From Streptomyces sp. CCM_MD2014 (GTDB lineage Bacteria; Actinomycetota; Actinomycetes; Streptomycetales; Streptomycetaceae), in NCBI RefSeq assembly GCF_000772045.1, contig NZ_CP009754.1, positions 6,200,001-6,264,000 on the forward strand: a stretch of 64,000 nucleotides of DNA. The letters are read 5' to 3'. Below are positions 8,491-15,505 of this stretch, in pieces. Position 1 is the stretch's first letter; each line of letters begins with the position of its first letter. Under the pieces are notes generated by a model that saw only the letters and a program-made list of their open reading frames with translations, was not told the origin of the DNA and made no database searches. The translations under genes were made by a program, and so were the position numbers.

Positions 8491-8577
8491 AAGCGGGGTC
8501 GTAGGTGGAGCGTGCGTGTGCCGACCCGGCAGCGGCGTGGCCCGTACGCCGACCGGCCGTCGCCTACGACCCCGCTT
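8491..8577. other. 15-bp inverted repeat with long loop after the ECF operon
   Basis: AAGCGGGGTCGTAGG (8491-8505) and its exact complement (8563-8577) flank 57 bp between the S-component stop at 8593 and the transglycosylase promoter region. It may end the ECF operon transcript. The long loop makes it a poor classical terminator, so an operator pair is also possible. Confidence 0.45.
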
Positions 8578-8592
8578 CGTAGGTGAAGCGGC

Positions 8593-9444
8593 TCACGTGG
8601 GGCGGCTCACCCCGTCGCCCTTCTCGAACGTGACCGGCGTCTCGAAGGCCGCCCTGCGGGTCGCGCGGCGCAGCGCCTTCAGGAGCGGGGTGCCGAGCGT
8701 GAGCGTCAGGACGACCGTCATGGCGGCGCGGCCCCCGTCCCAGCCGAGCGACGTGGCCAGGCAGTAGGCGAGGAAGTGGGCGAGGTTGGCGGGGAGCGAC
8801 GCGTCCGGGTCGAAGGCGATGTTCGAGGCGAGGGTGTTCATGAAGGTCCAGCCCGCGAGGTTCATCACCGTGCCGTAGGCGAAGGCCGCCAGGAAGCCGT
8901 ACGCCGCCAGCATCAGCAGTTCCGCCCGGCCGCGCAGGCGGTCGGGGCCCGGCAGCAGGCCCGCGCCCATCGTGAACCAGCCCATCGCCAGCATCTGGAA
9001 CGGCATCCACGGGCCCACCCCGCCCGTGAGCAGCGCGGAGGCGAACATGGTGATCGAGCCGAGCACGAAGCCGAAGCCCGGGCCGAGGACGCGGCCGCTG
9101 AGGACCATGAGGAAGAACATCGGCTCCAGACCCGCCGTCCCCGCGCCGATGGGGCGCAGGGCCGCACCCGCCGCCGCCAGTACGCCGAGCATCGCCACGG
9201 CCTTCGGGCCGAGGCCCGACTCCGAGATCGTCGCCGCCACCACCGCCACCAGCAGCACCAGCACGCCCGCGAACAGCCACGGGGCGTCCTGCGCGTGCGC
9301 GTTCAGCGAGGCGTCCGGCGGGGCCAGGAAGGGCCAGCCGAAGCCCGCCACACCCACCGCGCTGACCAGCACGAGGGCGGCGACCGAGCGGGGGCCCAGG
9401 CGGACCGCCCGGGCCTGACGCTGGGGAGGGGGACCGCCGGTCAT
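8593..9444 (-). CDS. ECF transporter S component (predicted cobalamin-type specificity)
   Basis: 283 aa from ATG 9444, whose ATGA overlaps the stop of the ATPase gene by 4 bp. It is an integral membrane protein with about six hydrophobic segments (ALVLVSAVGVAGFGWPFL, LFAGVLVLLVAVVAATI, AVAMLGVLAAAGAALRPIG). The S-component-like block PMFFLMVLSGRVLGPGFGFVLG precedes GGVGPWMPFQMLAMGWFTMGAG. S components bind the vitamin and sit with EcfT and two ATPases. It is the last gene of an operon that begins with a cobalamin riboswitch, so B12 or a corrinoid is the inferred ligand. The family call is good; the substrate comes from context only. Confidence 0.85.
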   Translation of the reverse strand: MTGGPPPQRQARAVRLGPRSVAALVLVSAVGVAGFGWPFLAPPDASLNAHAQDAPWLFAGVLVLLVAVVAATISESGLGPKAVAMLGVLAAAGAALRPIGAGTAGLEPMFFLMVLSGRVLGPGFGFVLGSITMFASALLTGGVGPWMPFQMLAMGWFTMGAGLLPGPDRLRGRAELLMLAAYGFLAAFAYGTVMNLAGWTFMNTLASNIAFDPDASLPANLAHFLAYCLATSLGWDGGRAAMTVVLTLTLGTPLLKALRRATRRAAFETPVTFEKGDGVSRPT

Positions 9445-11138
9445 GACAGGGCCTCCCGTACCTGGGCCACGGTGAGCCACTGCCGCGGTGCCAGCACCTT
9501 GGCGACCTGCGGGGCGTAGGACGGGGAGGCCACCACCACGTCCGCCGCCGGGCCGTCGGCGATCACCTCGCCCTCGGCGAGCAGCACGACCCGGTGGGCC
9601 AGCTCGGCGGCCAGTTCCACGTCGTGCGTGGCGAGCACGATCGCGTGGCCCTCGGCGGCCAGGTCGCGCAGGATGCCGGCCAGGCGGGCCTTCGCCGCGT
9701 AGTCCAGGCCGCGCGTCGGCTCGTCCAGGAGGAGGAGGGGCGGGCGGGCGGTCAGGACGACGGACAGGGCGAGGGTGAGGCGCTGGCCCTCGGAGAGGTC
9801 CCGGGGGTGGGTGTCGTCCGTGACGCCGGGGAGCAGCTCGGTGAGCAGGGCCCGGCAGGTGCCGGGTGCCGCGTCCGCGTCCCGGTCGGCGGCCGCGCAC
9901 TCGGCGGCGACCGTGTCGGCGTACAGCAGGTCGCGCGGCTCCTGCGGGACCAGCCCGACCCGGCGTACGAGGTCACGGGGGGCCGTGCGGTGCGGTACGG
10001 CGTCGCCGGTGCGGACCGAACCGGCGGACGGTGCGACGAGGCCCACGAGCGCCGAGAGCAGGGTGGACTTCCCGGCGCCGTTGCGGCCCATCAGGGCGAC
10101 GGTCTCGCCGGGGGAGACGGTCAGGTCGACGTGGCGCAGGGCCTCGACGCGGTCGCGGCGCACGGCGAGGGAACGGACCTCGGCGGCGTACGGGGTGGGG
10201 GCGGCGGGGACCTGCGGGGTCGTCCTGCTCCGGCGCCAGCGGCGGGCGGGGGCGGGCCGGAGGGCGGGGGGCTCCGGCAGCGCGGCCGTCGTCGGCGGCG
10301 GAGTGCGGTCCGGGATCTCGCGGTCGGCCAGGCGCTCGCGCAGGGGAGCGGCCCGGCGGCGGGCGTCCCGGATCGTCAGCGGCAGCGGGGACCAGCCCGC
10401 CAGCCTGCCCAGGTCCACCACCGGCGGGTACACCGGGGAGAGGGCCATCACGTCCGCCGGGGCGCCGACGATTGGTGCCTCGCCGGGGGCCGGGAGCAGG
10501 ACGACCTGGTCGGCGTACTGGATGACCCGCTCCAGGCGGTGCTCGGCCATCAGGACCGTCGTACCGAGGTCGTGGACCAGGCGCTGGAGGACCGCCAGGA
10601 CCTCTTCGGCGGCGGCGGGATCCAGGGCGGAGGTCGGCTCGTCCAGGACCAGGACGTCGGGGTGCGGGGTGAGGACCGAGCCGATGGCGACCCGCTGCTG
10701 CTGGCCGCCGGAGAGCGTGGCGATGGGGCGGGAGCGGAGGTCGGACAGGCCCAGCAGGTCCAAGGTCTCCTCCACGCGGCGGCGCATCACGTCCGGGGCG
10801 AGGCCCAACGACTCCATGCCGTAGGCCAGTTCGTCCTCGACGGTGTCCGTCACGAAGTGGGAGAGCGGGTCCTGGCCGACCGTGCCGACCACGTCGGCGA
10901 GCTCGCGCGGCTTGTGGGTGCGGGTGTCGCGGCCGGCCACGGTGACCCGGCCGCGCAGGGTGCCGCCGGTGAAGTGCGGGACGAGGCCGCCGACCGCGCC
11001 GAGGACGGTGGACTTGCCGACGCCGGAAGGCCCGGCGAGCAGGACGAGTTCGCCCTCCGGGGCCTCGAAGTCCACGCCCCGGACGGTGGGTTCGCTCGCG
11101 CCGTCGTAGGTGACCGACACGTCCTCGAAGCGGATCAC
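9441..11138 (-). CDS. Fused ECF energy-coupling ATPase (two ABC domains, EcfA-EcfA')
   Basis: 565 aa from GTG 11138 (GTGA overlap with the EcfT stop). Domain 1 (residues ~1-235) has Walker A GPSGVGKST (36-44), signature LSGGQQQR (142-149) and Walker B VLVLDEPTSALD (~162-173). A proline/arginine-rich linker (~250-330) joins it to domain 2, with Walker A GRNGAGKST, signature LSEGQR and Walker B LLLLDEPTRGLD. Two NBDs in one chain replace the usual separate EcfA1 and EcfA2. It powers the vitamin transporter together with EcfT and the S component in this operon. Confidence 0.93.
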   Translation of the reverse strand: MIRFEDVSVTYDGASEPTVRGVDFEAPEGELVLLAGPSGVGKSTVLGAVGGLVPHFTGGTLRGRVTVAGRDTRTHKPRELADVVGTVGQDPLSHFVTDTVEDELAYGMESLGLAPDVMRRRVEETLDLLGLSDLRSRPIATLSGGQQQRVAIGSVLTPHPDVLVLDEPTSALDPAAAEEVLAVLQRLVHDLGTTVLMAEHRLERVIQYADQVVLLPAPGEAPIVGAPADVMALSPVYPPVVDLGRLAGWSPLPLTIRDARRRAAPLRERLADREIPDRTPPPTTAALPEPPALRPAPARRWRRSRTTPQVPAAPTPYAAEVRSLAVRRDRVEALRHVDLTVSPGETVALMGRNGAGKSTLLSALVGLVAPSAGSVRTGDAVPHRTAPRDLVRRVGLVPQEPRDLLYADTVAAECAAADRDADAAPGTCRALLTELLPGVTDDTHPRDLSEGQRLTLALSVVLTARPPLLLLDEPTRGLDYAAKARLAGILRDLAAEGHAIVLATHDVELAAELAHRVVLLAEGEVIADGPAADVVVASPSYAPQVAKVLAPRQWLTVAQVREALS

Positions 11139-12373
11139 GACGGCTCCTTCACGGCGGTCTTCGGGGCGGGATCGGGGGAGGGGGCGACGAACGCCGGGAG
11201 CAGGCCGAGGAGTACGGCCGCCGCCGGCCAGAGGGGGAGGGTGGGCGCGGTCAGCGGGACCACGCCCGGGTGCAGTGCCGCCGGGTCGCGGGTGGCGGCG
11301 AGGAACAGGAGCGCGGCGACCGCCACGCCGGAGGCGGTGACCAGCCAGGCGCGGGCGTCCCAGCGGTCCGGGCGGTAGCGGGTGCGGACCGTCCGCCGTC
11401 CGCCGAGCCACAGGCCCGCGAACGCGGCGGCGACACCGGCCAGGAGCACGGGGACGCCGTACGTGCCGCCCGCGGCGGTCAGCAGCCCGTACGTCCCGGC
11501 GCAGACGCCGAGCAGGCCGCCGAGGGTGAGGGCGGCGGTGGTACGGCGTACGGGGGCCGGAACCCGGGCGGTCCGGCCGTAGCCGCGGGCGTCCATCGCG
11601 GCGGCGAGGGCGACGGAGCGTTCCAGGGCGCCCTCCAGGACGGGGAGTCCCACCTGGAGCAGGCCGCGTACGCCCTTGTCGTGCCGGCCGCGCAGGCGGC
11701 GGGCGGCGCGCAGCCGCTGTACGTCGGCGATGAGGTTCGGCGCGAAGGTGAGGGCCACGACGACGGCCACGCCCATCTCGTACAGGGCGCCGGGGAGGGA
11801 CTTGAGGAGGCGGGAGGGGTTGGCGAGGGCGTTCGCGGCGCCGACGCAGACGAGGAGGGTGGCCAGCTTCATCGCGTCGTACAGCGCGAAGGTGAGGCCC
11901 TCCGCGGTGACCCGGCCGCCGAGGCGGACGCCCTGCGCCCAGTCGGGGAGGGGGACTTCGGGGAGGGTGACGAGGGTGTGGGTGCCGGGGATGGGGGAGC
12001 CGAGGAGGGTGGTGAAGAGGAGGCGGATGAGGAGGACGGCGAGGGCGAGTTTGACGAAGGCGCCGTAGGAAAGGGACCAGGGGGCGTGGGGGCGGCGGGT
12101 GATGACGACGTAGGCGGAGACCGTGACGAGGAGGGCGAGGAGGAGGGGGTTGGTGGTGCGGGTGGCGGCGGTGCCGAGGGCTAGCGCCCAGAGCCACCAG
12201 GCGCCGGGGTGCAGGGCGGTTGCCCGGTGCCGGTGGGTGGCGGCGGGGGTGGGGGCGCTTGCCGGCGCGTGCAGGGTGCCGCCTGCGCCCACCCGTGCCG
12301 CCCCAGCGGCACGACTGCCCGCAGGGGGTGCGGTCTCAGCGGCACGACTGCCCGCAGCATTAACGGCCTGCAT
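11135..12373 (-). CDS. Energy-coupling factor transmembrane protein EcfT
   Basis: Up to 412 aa. The body (from about HPGAWWLWALALGTAATR) is a typical EcfT: helices at TNPLLLALLVTVSAYVV and FVKLALAVLLIRLLF, then the coupling region with LRAARRLRGRHD and the conserved LALAAAMDARGYGR-type motif (here VALAAAMDARGYG). C-terminal helices follow. The first ~50 residues are encoded by a dispersed repeat element (12284-12357) and look unlike EcfT, so the real start may be downstream of the ATG at 12373. The 5' end overlaps the previous gene by 14 bp. Function is confident, start is not. Confidence 0.87.
   Translation of the reverse strand: MQAVNAAGSRAAETAPPAGSRAAGAARVGAGGTLHAPASAPTPAATHRHRATALHPGAWWLWALALGTAATRTTNPLLLALLVTVSAYVVITRRPHAPWSLSYGAFVKLALAVLLIRLLFTTLLGSPIPGTHTLVTLPEVPLPDWAQGVRLGGRVTAEGLTFALYDAMKLATLLVCVGAANALANPSRLLKSLPGALYEMGVAVVVALTFAPNLIADVQRLRAARRLRGRHDKGVRGLLQVGLPVLEGALERSVALAAAMDARGYGRTARVPAPVRRTTAALTLGGLLGVCAGTYGLLTAAGGTYGVPVLLAGVAAAFAGLWLGGRRTVRTRYRPDRWDARAWLVTASGVAVAALLFLAATRDPAALHPGVVPLTAPTLPLWPAAAVLLGLLPAFVAPSPDPAPKTAVKEPS
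12284..12357. repeat. Dispersed palindromic repeat, copy 1 (inside the EcfT 5' end)
   Basis: Positions 12284-12324 carry GGGTGCCGCC...CCCGCAG with a core palindrome GTGCCGC-CCCA-GCGGCAC. A partial second unit (AGCGGCACGACTGCCCGCAG) lies at 12338-12357. The same ~50 bp occurs in the other orientation at 60035-60084 with one base inserted or deleted. Similar GC-rich repeats are, from memory, common between Streptomyces genes. Here it falls within or against the start of ecfT. Confidence 0.75.
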
Positions 12374-13022
12374 TCCTGCGCCGCCTTGCCTGCCAGGTTG
12401 CCGCGGCGGCCAGGGCTGCCACGACGGCGATGCCCGCGTAGAGGCCGACCGACGGGCCGTCGTCGTCGCCCTCGCCGTCCTCCGTGGCCCTCGGGGTGGC
12501 CGAGACGCTGGAGTCCTCCTTCTGCGACACCTCCTCCCCGCACCCCGACTTCGGGTAGCCCGCGATCGCGCACAGCAGGGCGTTGGTGTTGTAGCGGAGG
12601 GGGCCGGCGACGGCGGCCAGGGCGTCGGCCGTCGTCGCGTCGGGGGAGACCTGGGCGCAGGCCGTGCGCGGGGCGGGCGGCGTCTCGCCGGACGGGGCGT
12701 CGGGGGCCGTGCCGAAGTCGAGGACCAGGGCCACCCGCTTGCGGCCCTCCTCGGCCGGCGTCTTGGCGCAGATCGACGCGAAGTCCGCCGTGCCGCGCGG
12801 CTGGGCCGCGTCGCCGGAGTTCTCGCTGACCGCGAAGCGGAAGCCCTGGACGTCGCCGTCGGAGGGGCGGGCCATGGACGGACCCTGGGTGGCGTAGACC
12901 CACGTGCCGCCGTCGCGGTCCCAGAAGGACCAGTAGCGGTATCCGGCGGCCTGCGCCTGGCCCGCGGTCCCGATCAGGAGGAAGGCGGCCAGGAAGAGCA
13001 GGACGAGGCGGCGGGGGGTCAC
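12360..13022 (-). CDS. Membrane-anchored secreted protein (SCO2322-family-like) in the B12 operon
   Basis: 220 aa from GTG 13022 (GTGA overlap with the stop of the barrel protein gene). The signal peptide is VTPRRLVLLFLAAFLLIGTAGQAQA. An exported domain follows with AGYRYWSFWDRDGGTWVYA, RFAVSE and FASICAKTPAEEGRKRVALVLDFGTAPDAP, then a conserved cysteine-bearing segment (CAIAGYPKSGCGEEV). One C-terminal helix (YAGIAVVAALAAAATW) ends in RRRR. It resembles the proteins called SCO2322 family, whose function is not known. Its position between a toroid protein and EcfT suggests a surface partner in cobalamin capture. That role is inference. Confidence 0.8.
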   Translation of the reverse strand: MTPRRLVLLFLAAFLLIGTAGQAQAAGYRYWSFWDRDGGTWVYATQGPSMARPSDGDVQGFRFAVSENSGDAAQPRGTADFASICAKTPAEEGRKRVALVLDFGTAPDAPSGETPPAPRTACAQVSPDATTADALAAVAGPLRYNTNALLCAIAGYPKSGCGEEVSQKEDSSVSATPRATEDGEGDDDGPSVGLYAGIAVVAALAAAATWQARRRRNAGR

Positions 13023-14275
13023 GGCTGCTGCTTCTTGTTGCGGTTGCTCAGCAGGAAGCCGATGCCGATGCCGAAGACCAGGCAGACGCCGACGAACCAC
13101 CAGACGCCGAAGGGGGAGTCGTCGTCCTTCTCCGCCTTGTCCTCGTCGCTCGCGGTGGCCGTGTCCTTTGCCGCCGTGCCCTGCGGCGCCGGTCCGGTGG
13201 CGTTCAGCTTGGCCACCAGGTCCGTGCCGCCGAAGTCGCGGGGGTCGGTGCCCGTGGCGTGGGCGGCGAAGATCAGCTGGGCGTAGGCGGCCGGGCCGCT
13301 CTCCGCGGCCCACGTGGCGGCGTTCTTCTTCAGCCAGGCCAGCGGCTCGGCGGCCCGGTCGGCACCGCCCTGCGCGGCGAGCGCGACGACGGCGTCGGCG
13401 GTGTTGCCGTAGTCGGGCTGGTCGGCGGAGCCGCCGAGGGCGGAGACGAGGTGGCCGTCCTCGGCGAGCGCGTCGGCAAGGTATGCGGCGCCGTTGGCGG
13501 CGGCCTGCTCGCGGGTCGGCGCGTCCGCGTCGGAGCAGGTGGCCGTCTTGGACTTCGCACCGGACCCGGCCTTGGTGACCAGGCCCTTGCCGAGCGAGCC
13601 GAGGACACCGGCGGCGGTCGCGTCCGCGTTGGGGAGCAGCTTGCCGTCCTTGTCGGGCTGGAAGGCGAAGGCGCCGGCGCCCTTGTCCTTCGCGCAGGGC
13701 AGGGCGAACGTCAGCAGGGCGTCGTAAGGGGACTTGCCGCCCTTCACGACGTCCTCCGGGTCGGTCTCCGTGGCCGTCAGGGCGCCGATGACGACGGAGG
13801 TGGAGTTTGCGTCGCTGGGGGTCCCGGGGCTGTAGCCCCAGCCGCCGTCCTCGTTCTGCACCGACTTCAGCCAGCCGAGGGCGTCCTCGACGACGTCACC
13901 GTGTCCGCCGACGGCCCACAGGGCCTGCACGGCGGCGGCGGTGTTGTTGGTGTCGACCATGGTCTTGGCGTCGCAGGCCCCCGCCGGGTCGGCGCGGAAG
14001 GGGGCGAAGGCGCCGTTGGCGCACTGCTGATCCGTGAGCCACTTCACGGCCTTCGGCGACGGGACGACGCCCGCCGTGTCCTGCGCGAGCAGCGCGAGGG
14101 ACTGGCGCCAGACGCCGTCGTACTGGGGGTCGGCGGTCCCGTACAGCCCGGACGGCTTGGACGGGGACGCGGAGGGGGACGGCGACGGATCGGCGGCGAC
14201 CGCGGGCGCGGTGGCGGCGCCGAGCACGGCTATGGCGGCCAGAGCCGCGGCGCTGCTGCGACGGCGGACGTTCAT
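13019..14275 (-). CDS. Secreted, membrane-anchored alpha/alpha-barrel (prenyltransferase/squalene-oxidase repeat) protein, possible corrinoid-binding
   Basis: 418 aa from ATG 14275, with GGAAAGG upstream. It has a signal peptide (MNVRRRSSAAALAAIAVLGA ... AVAADPSPS), a Ser/Pro spacer and repeats of the alpha/alpha toroid fold. Examples of the repeats are DTNNTAAAVQALWAVG, ALGWLKSVQNEDGGWGYSPG, DANSTSVVIGAL and DYGNTADAVVALAAQG. A charged linker leads to a C-terminal helix (FVGVCLVFGIGIGFLL) and a basic tail. The same fold forms the main domain of animal transcobalamin and intrinsic factor. As first gene behind a cobalamin riboswitch and ahead of an ECF transporter, it is a good candidate for a surface B12-binding protein. 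No enzymatic cyclase motif is seen. Confidence 0.85.
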   Translation of the reverse strand: MNVRRRSSAAALAAIAVLGAATAPAVAADPSPSPSASPSKPSGLYGTADPQYDGVWRQSLALLAQDTAGVVPSPKAVKWLTDQQCANGAFAPFRADPAGACDAKTMVDTNNTAAAVQALWAVGGHGDVVEDALGWLKSVQNEDGGWGYSPGTPSDANSTSVVIGALTATETDPEDVVKGGKSPYDALLTFALPCAKDKGAGAFAFQPDKDGKLLPNADATAAGVLGSLGKGLVTKAGSGAKSKTATCSDADAPTREQAAANGAAYLADALAEDGHLVSALGGSADQPDYGNTADAVVALAAQGGADRAAEPLAWLKKNAATWAAESGPAAYAQLIFAAHATGTDPRDFGGTDLVAKLNATGPAPQGTAAKDTATASDEDKAEKDDDSPFGVWWFVGVCLVFGIGIGFLLSNRNKKQQP

Positions 14276-14351
14276 GATCGGCGGGTGCCTTTCCCTGTGC
14301 GGGCCCGGCAGCACGGGGCACCCCCGGCGGCTCGGCCCGTATGCCTCGACG

Positions 14352-14418
14352 GTGCCCGTGCACCGGCGGGCGCCGGGCACGTGAGCCGGTCACATCCGCC
14401 CGGGGCAGTCCGGCTCAC
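14352..14418 (-). promoter_or_regulatory. Expression platform of the cobalamin riboswitch (alternative hairpins)
   Basis: Two hairpins follow the riboswitch on the minus strand. Arms 14410-14418 and 14381-14389 (GTGAGCCGG with its complement) are a perfect 9-bp pair, and the upstream arm overlaps the conserved B12 box. Arms 14374-14380 and 14352-14358 form a second 7-bp stem. Pairing of the box with the downstream arm would compete with ligand-bound folding, a plausible on/off switch ahead of the operon start at 14275. Confidence 0.65.
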
Positions 14419-14530
14419 CGCCCGCGGGCCTCAGGGGCCTCGGACGGTTCACGGTTGCGGGTCAGCGCCGGAATTGCACCGGCTTCCCCCCGTACGGGTG
14501 ATGACGACGCCGCCACTTTACCCGGCCGCG
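14400..14530 (-). promoter_or_regulatory. Cobalamin (B12) riboswitch
   Basis: Read on the minus strand, the segment complementary to 14461-14491 gives GGGGGGAAGCCGGTGCAATT followed by CCGGCGCTGACCCGCAACCG, the core of adenosylcobalamin riboswitches (GGGAA..GGTG.AA.TCC...GC.G.CCCGC.AC.GT). The downstream B12 box GTGAGCCGGACTGCC (complement of 14404-14418) matches the GAGCC-GG-A-CTGCC type. It lies about 125-255 nt before the first gene of the ECF operon and directly after the kstR-like stop at 14560. Recognised by eye; a covariance-model search would settle the exact ends. Confidence 0.92.
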
Positions 14531-14559
14531 GGGGCCGGGCCGAGGGGCGGCCGACCCGG

Positions 14560-15384
14560 TCACGGGCCGGGAGGAGCCGGACGCTCGGCTTCTTCGCCCC
14601 TCCCGGTCGCGGTCGTCCCGGTGTTCGTCAGGTCGATCAGGCGGCAGACCGTGTCGATGTCGACGCGTACCTGGGCGAGGGAGGTGCGGCCGGCGAGCCA
14701 GGTGATCAGGGTGGAGAGCCAGGTGTGTTCGACGACGCGGACCGCCGACAACTGCTCCGGGGTCGGGTTGTCCAGGCCGCCCATCGCGTCCAGGATGATC
14801 GCGGTGGTCTGCCGGGAGACCTGGTCGACCTCGGGGGAGACGCTGCGGTCGGCGAAGGTCAGAGCGCGGGCCATCGCCTCGGCCAGCCGGGGTTCGCGTT
14901 GCAGGGCGCCGAAGGCGCGCATCAGGGTCTGGGCCACCCGGTCCGCCGCCGTCTCGCCGGTGGGCGGGCTCTTGCGCAGGGTGGCGTGCAGCCGTTCCAG
15001 TTGGTCGTGCATCGTGGCGACGAGCAGGTGGACCTTGGAGGGGAAGTAGCGGTACAGGGTGCCGAGGGCGACCTGCGAGGTCTCCGCGACCTCGCGCATC
15101 TGGACCGCCTCGAAGCCGCCCCGGCAGGCCAGTTGCGCCGTCGCGTGCAGGATGCGGCCGCGGCGCTCCCGCTGCCGCTCGGTGAGGGGCGGGGCGGCGG
15201 CGCGGTGGGCCGGGCCGTCCGGCAGCTCCGTCTCCGTCGCCGGGCCGTCCGGCAGTTCCGTCTCCGTCGCCGGGGCGTCCGCCTCGGTCACCTTCTCCCC
15301 CCTCTCGCCCGCTTCCGGCGCGGTCGGCCGCGATCCGTCCGTGATCCGCCGGGATCCCGCCGTGGCGCGAATCACCTGATCCAC
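14560..15384 (-). CDS. KstR-like TetR-family repressor
   Basis: 274 aa from GTG 15384; a second candidate GTG at 15291 also has a GGGGGAG purine run close by. After a low-complexity N-terminus with a tandem decapeptide (ATETELPDGP twice), the TetR HTH reads ERRGRILHATAQLACRGGF ... EAVQMREVAETSQVALGTL and YRYFPSKVHLLVATM. This is very close in my memory to mycobacterial KstR, the repressor of sterol catabolism. The ligand domain includes LAEAMARALTFADRSVSPEV. A sequence matching the KstR operator consensus stands in the divergent promoter region (15438-15451). It probably represses itself and the glycosyltransferase operon. Ligand here unknown. Confidence 0.88.
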   Translation of the reverse strand: MDQVIRATAGSRRITDGSRPTAPEAGERGEKVTEADAPATETELPDGPATETELPDGPAHRAAAPPLTERQRERRGRILHATAQLACRGGFEAVQMREVAETSQVALGTLYRYFPSKVHLLVATMHDQLERLHATLRKSPPTGETAADRVAQTLMRAFGALQREPRLAEAMARALTFADRSVSPEVDQVSRQTTAIILDAMGGLDNPTPEQLSAVRVVEHTWLSTLITWLAGRTSLAQVRVDIDTVCRLIDLTNTGTTATGRGEEAERPAPPGP

Positions 15385-15437
15385 TCGTCACAGCCCGGCT
15401 ACCTGCCGGTAGATTCAGAGCCTCTGACGATCAAGTC

Positions 15438-15451
15438 TGAAACTTGTTCTA
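15438..15451. promoter_or_regulatory. KstR-type operator
   Basis: TGAAACTTGTTCTA fits the published KstR consensus TNNAACNNGTTNNA at every fixed position. It lies between the divergent kstR-like gene (start 15384) and the glycosyltransferase gene (start 15506), where it could block both promoters. The surrounding 15410-15465 stretch is clearly AT-richer than the genome, as expected for a promoter. Confidence 0.75.
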
Positions 15452-15505
15452 GATTAACCTCCCGACGTAGTGTCGCGGGACAGCGCAGTGAGAAGGGGGC
15501 CCAGA

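Noticed and set aside
8348..8600. c-di-AMP (ydaO) riboswitch upstream of the transglycosylase
   Set aside because: The repeats and hairpins do not match the conserved ydaO sequence blocks I know.
9594..11378. 594-codon plus-strand frame opposite the ECF ATPase
   Set aside because: Mirror frame of a GC-biased gene; composition is unlike a protein and the opposite strand has two intact ABC domains.
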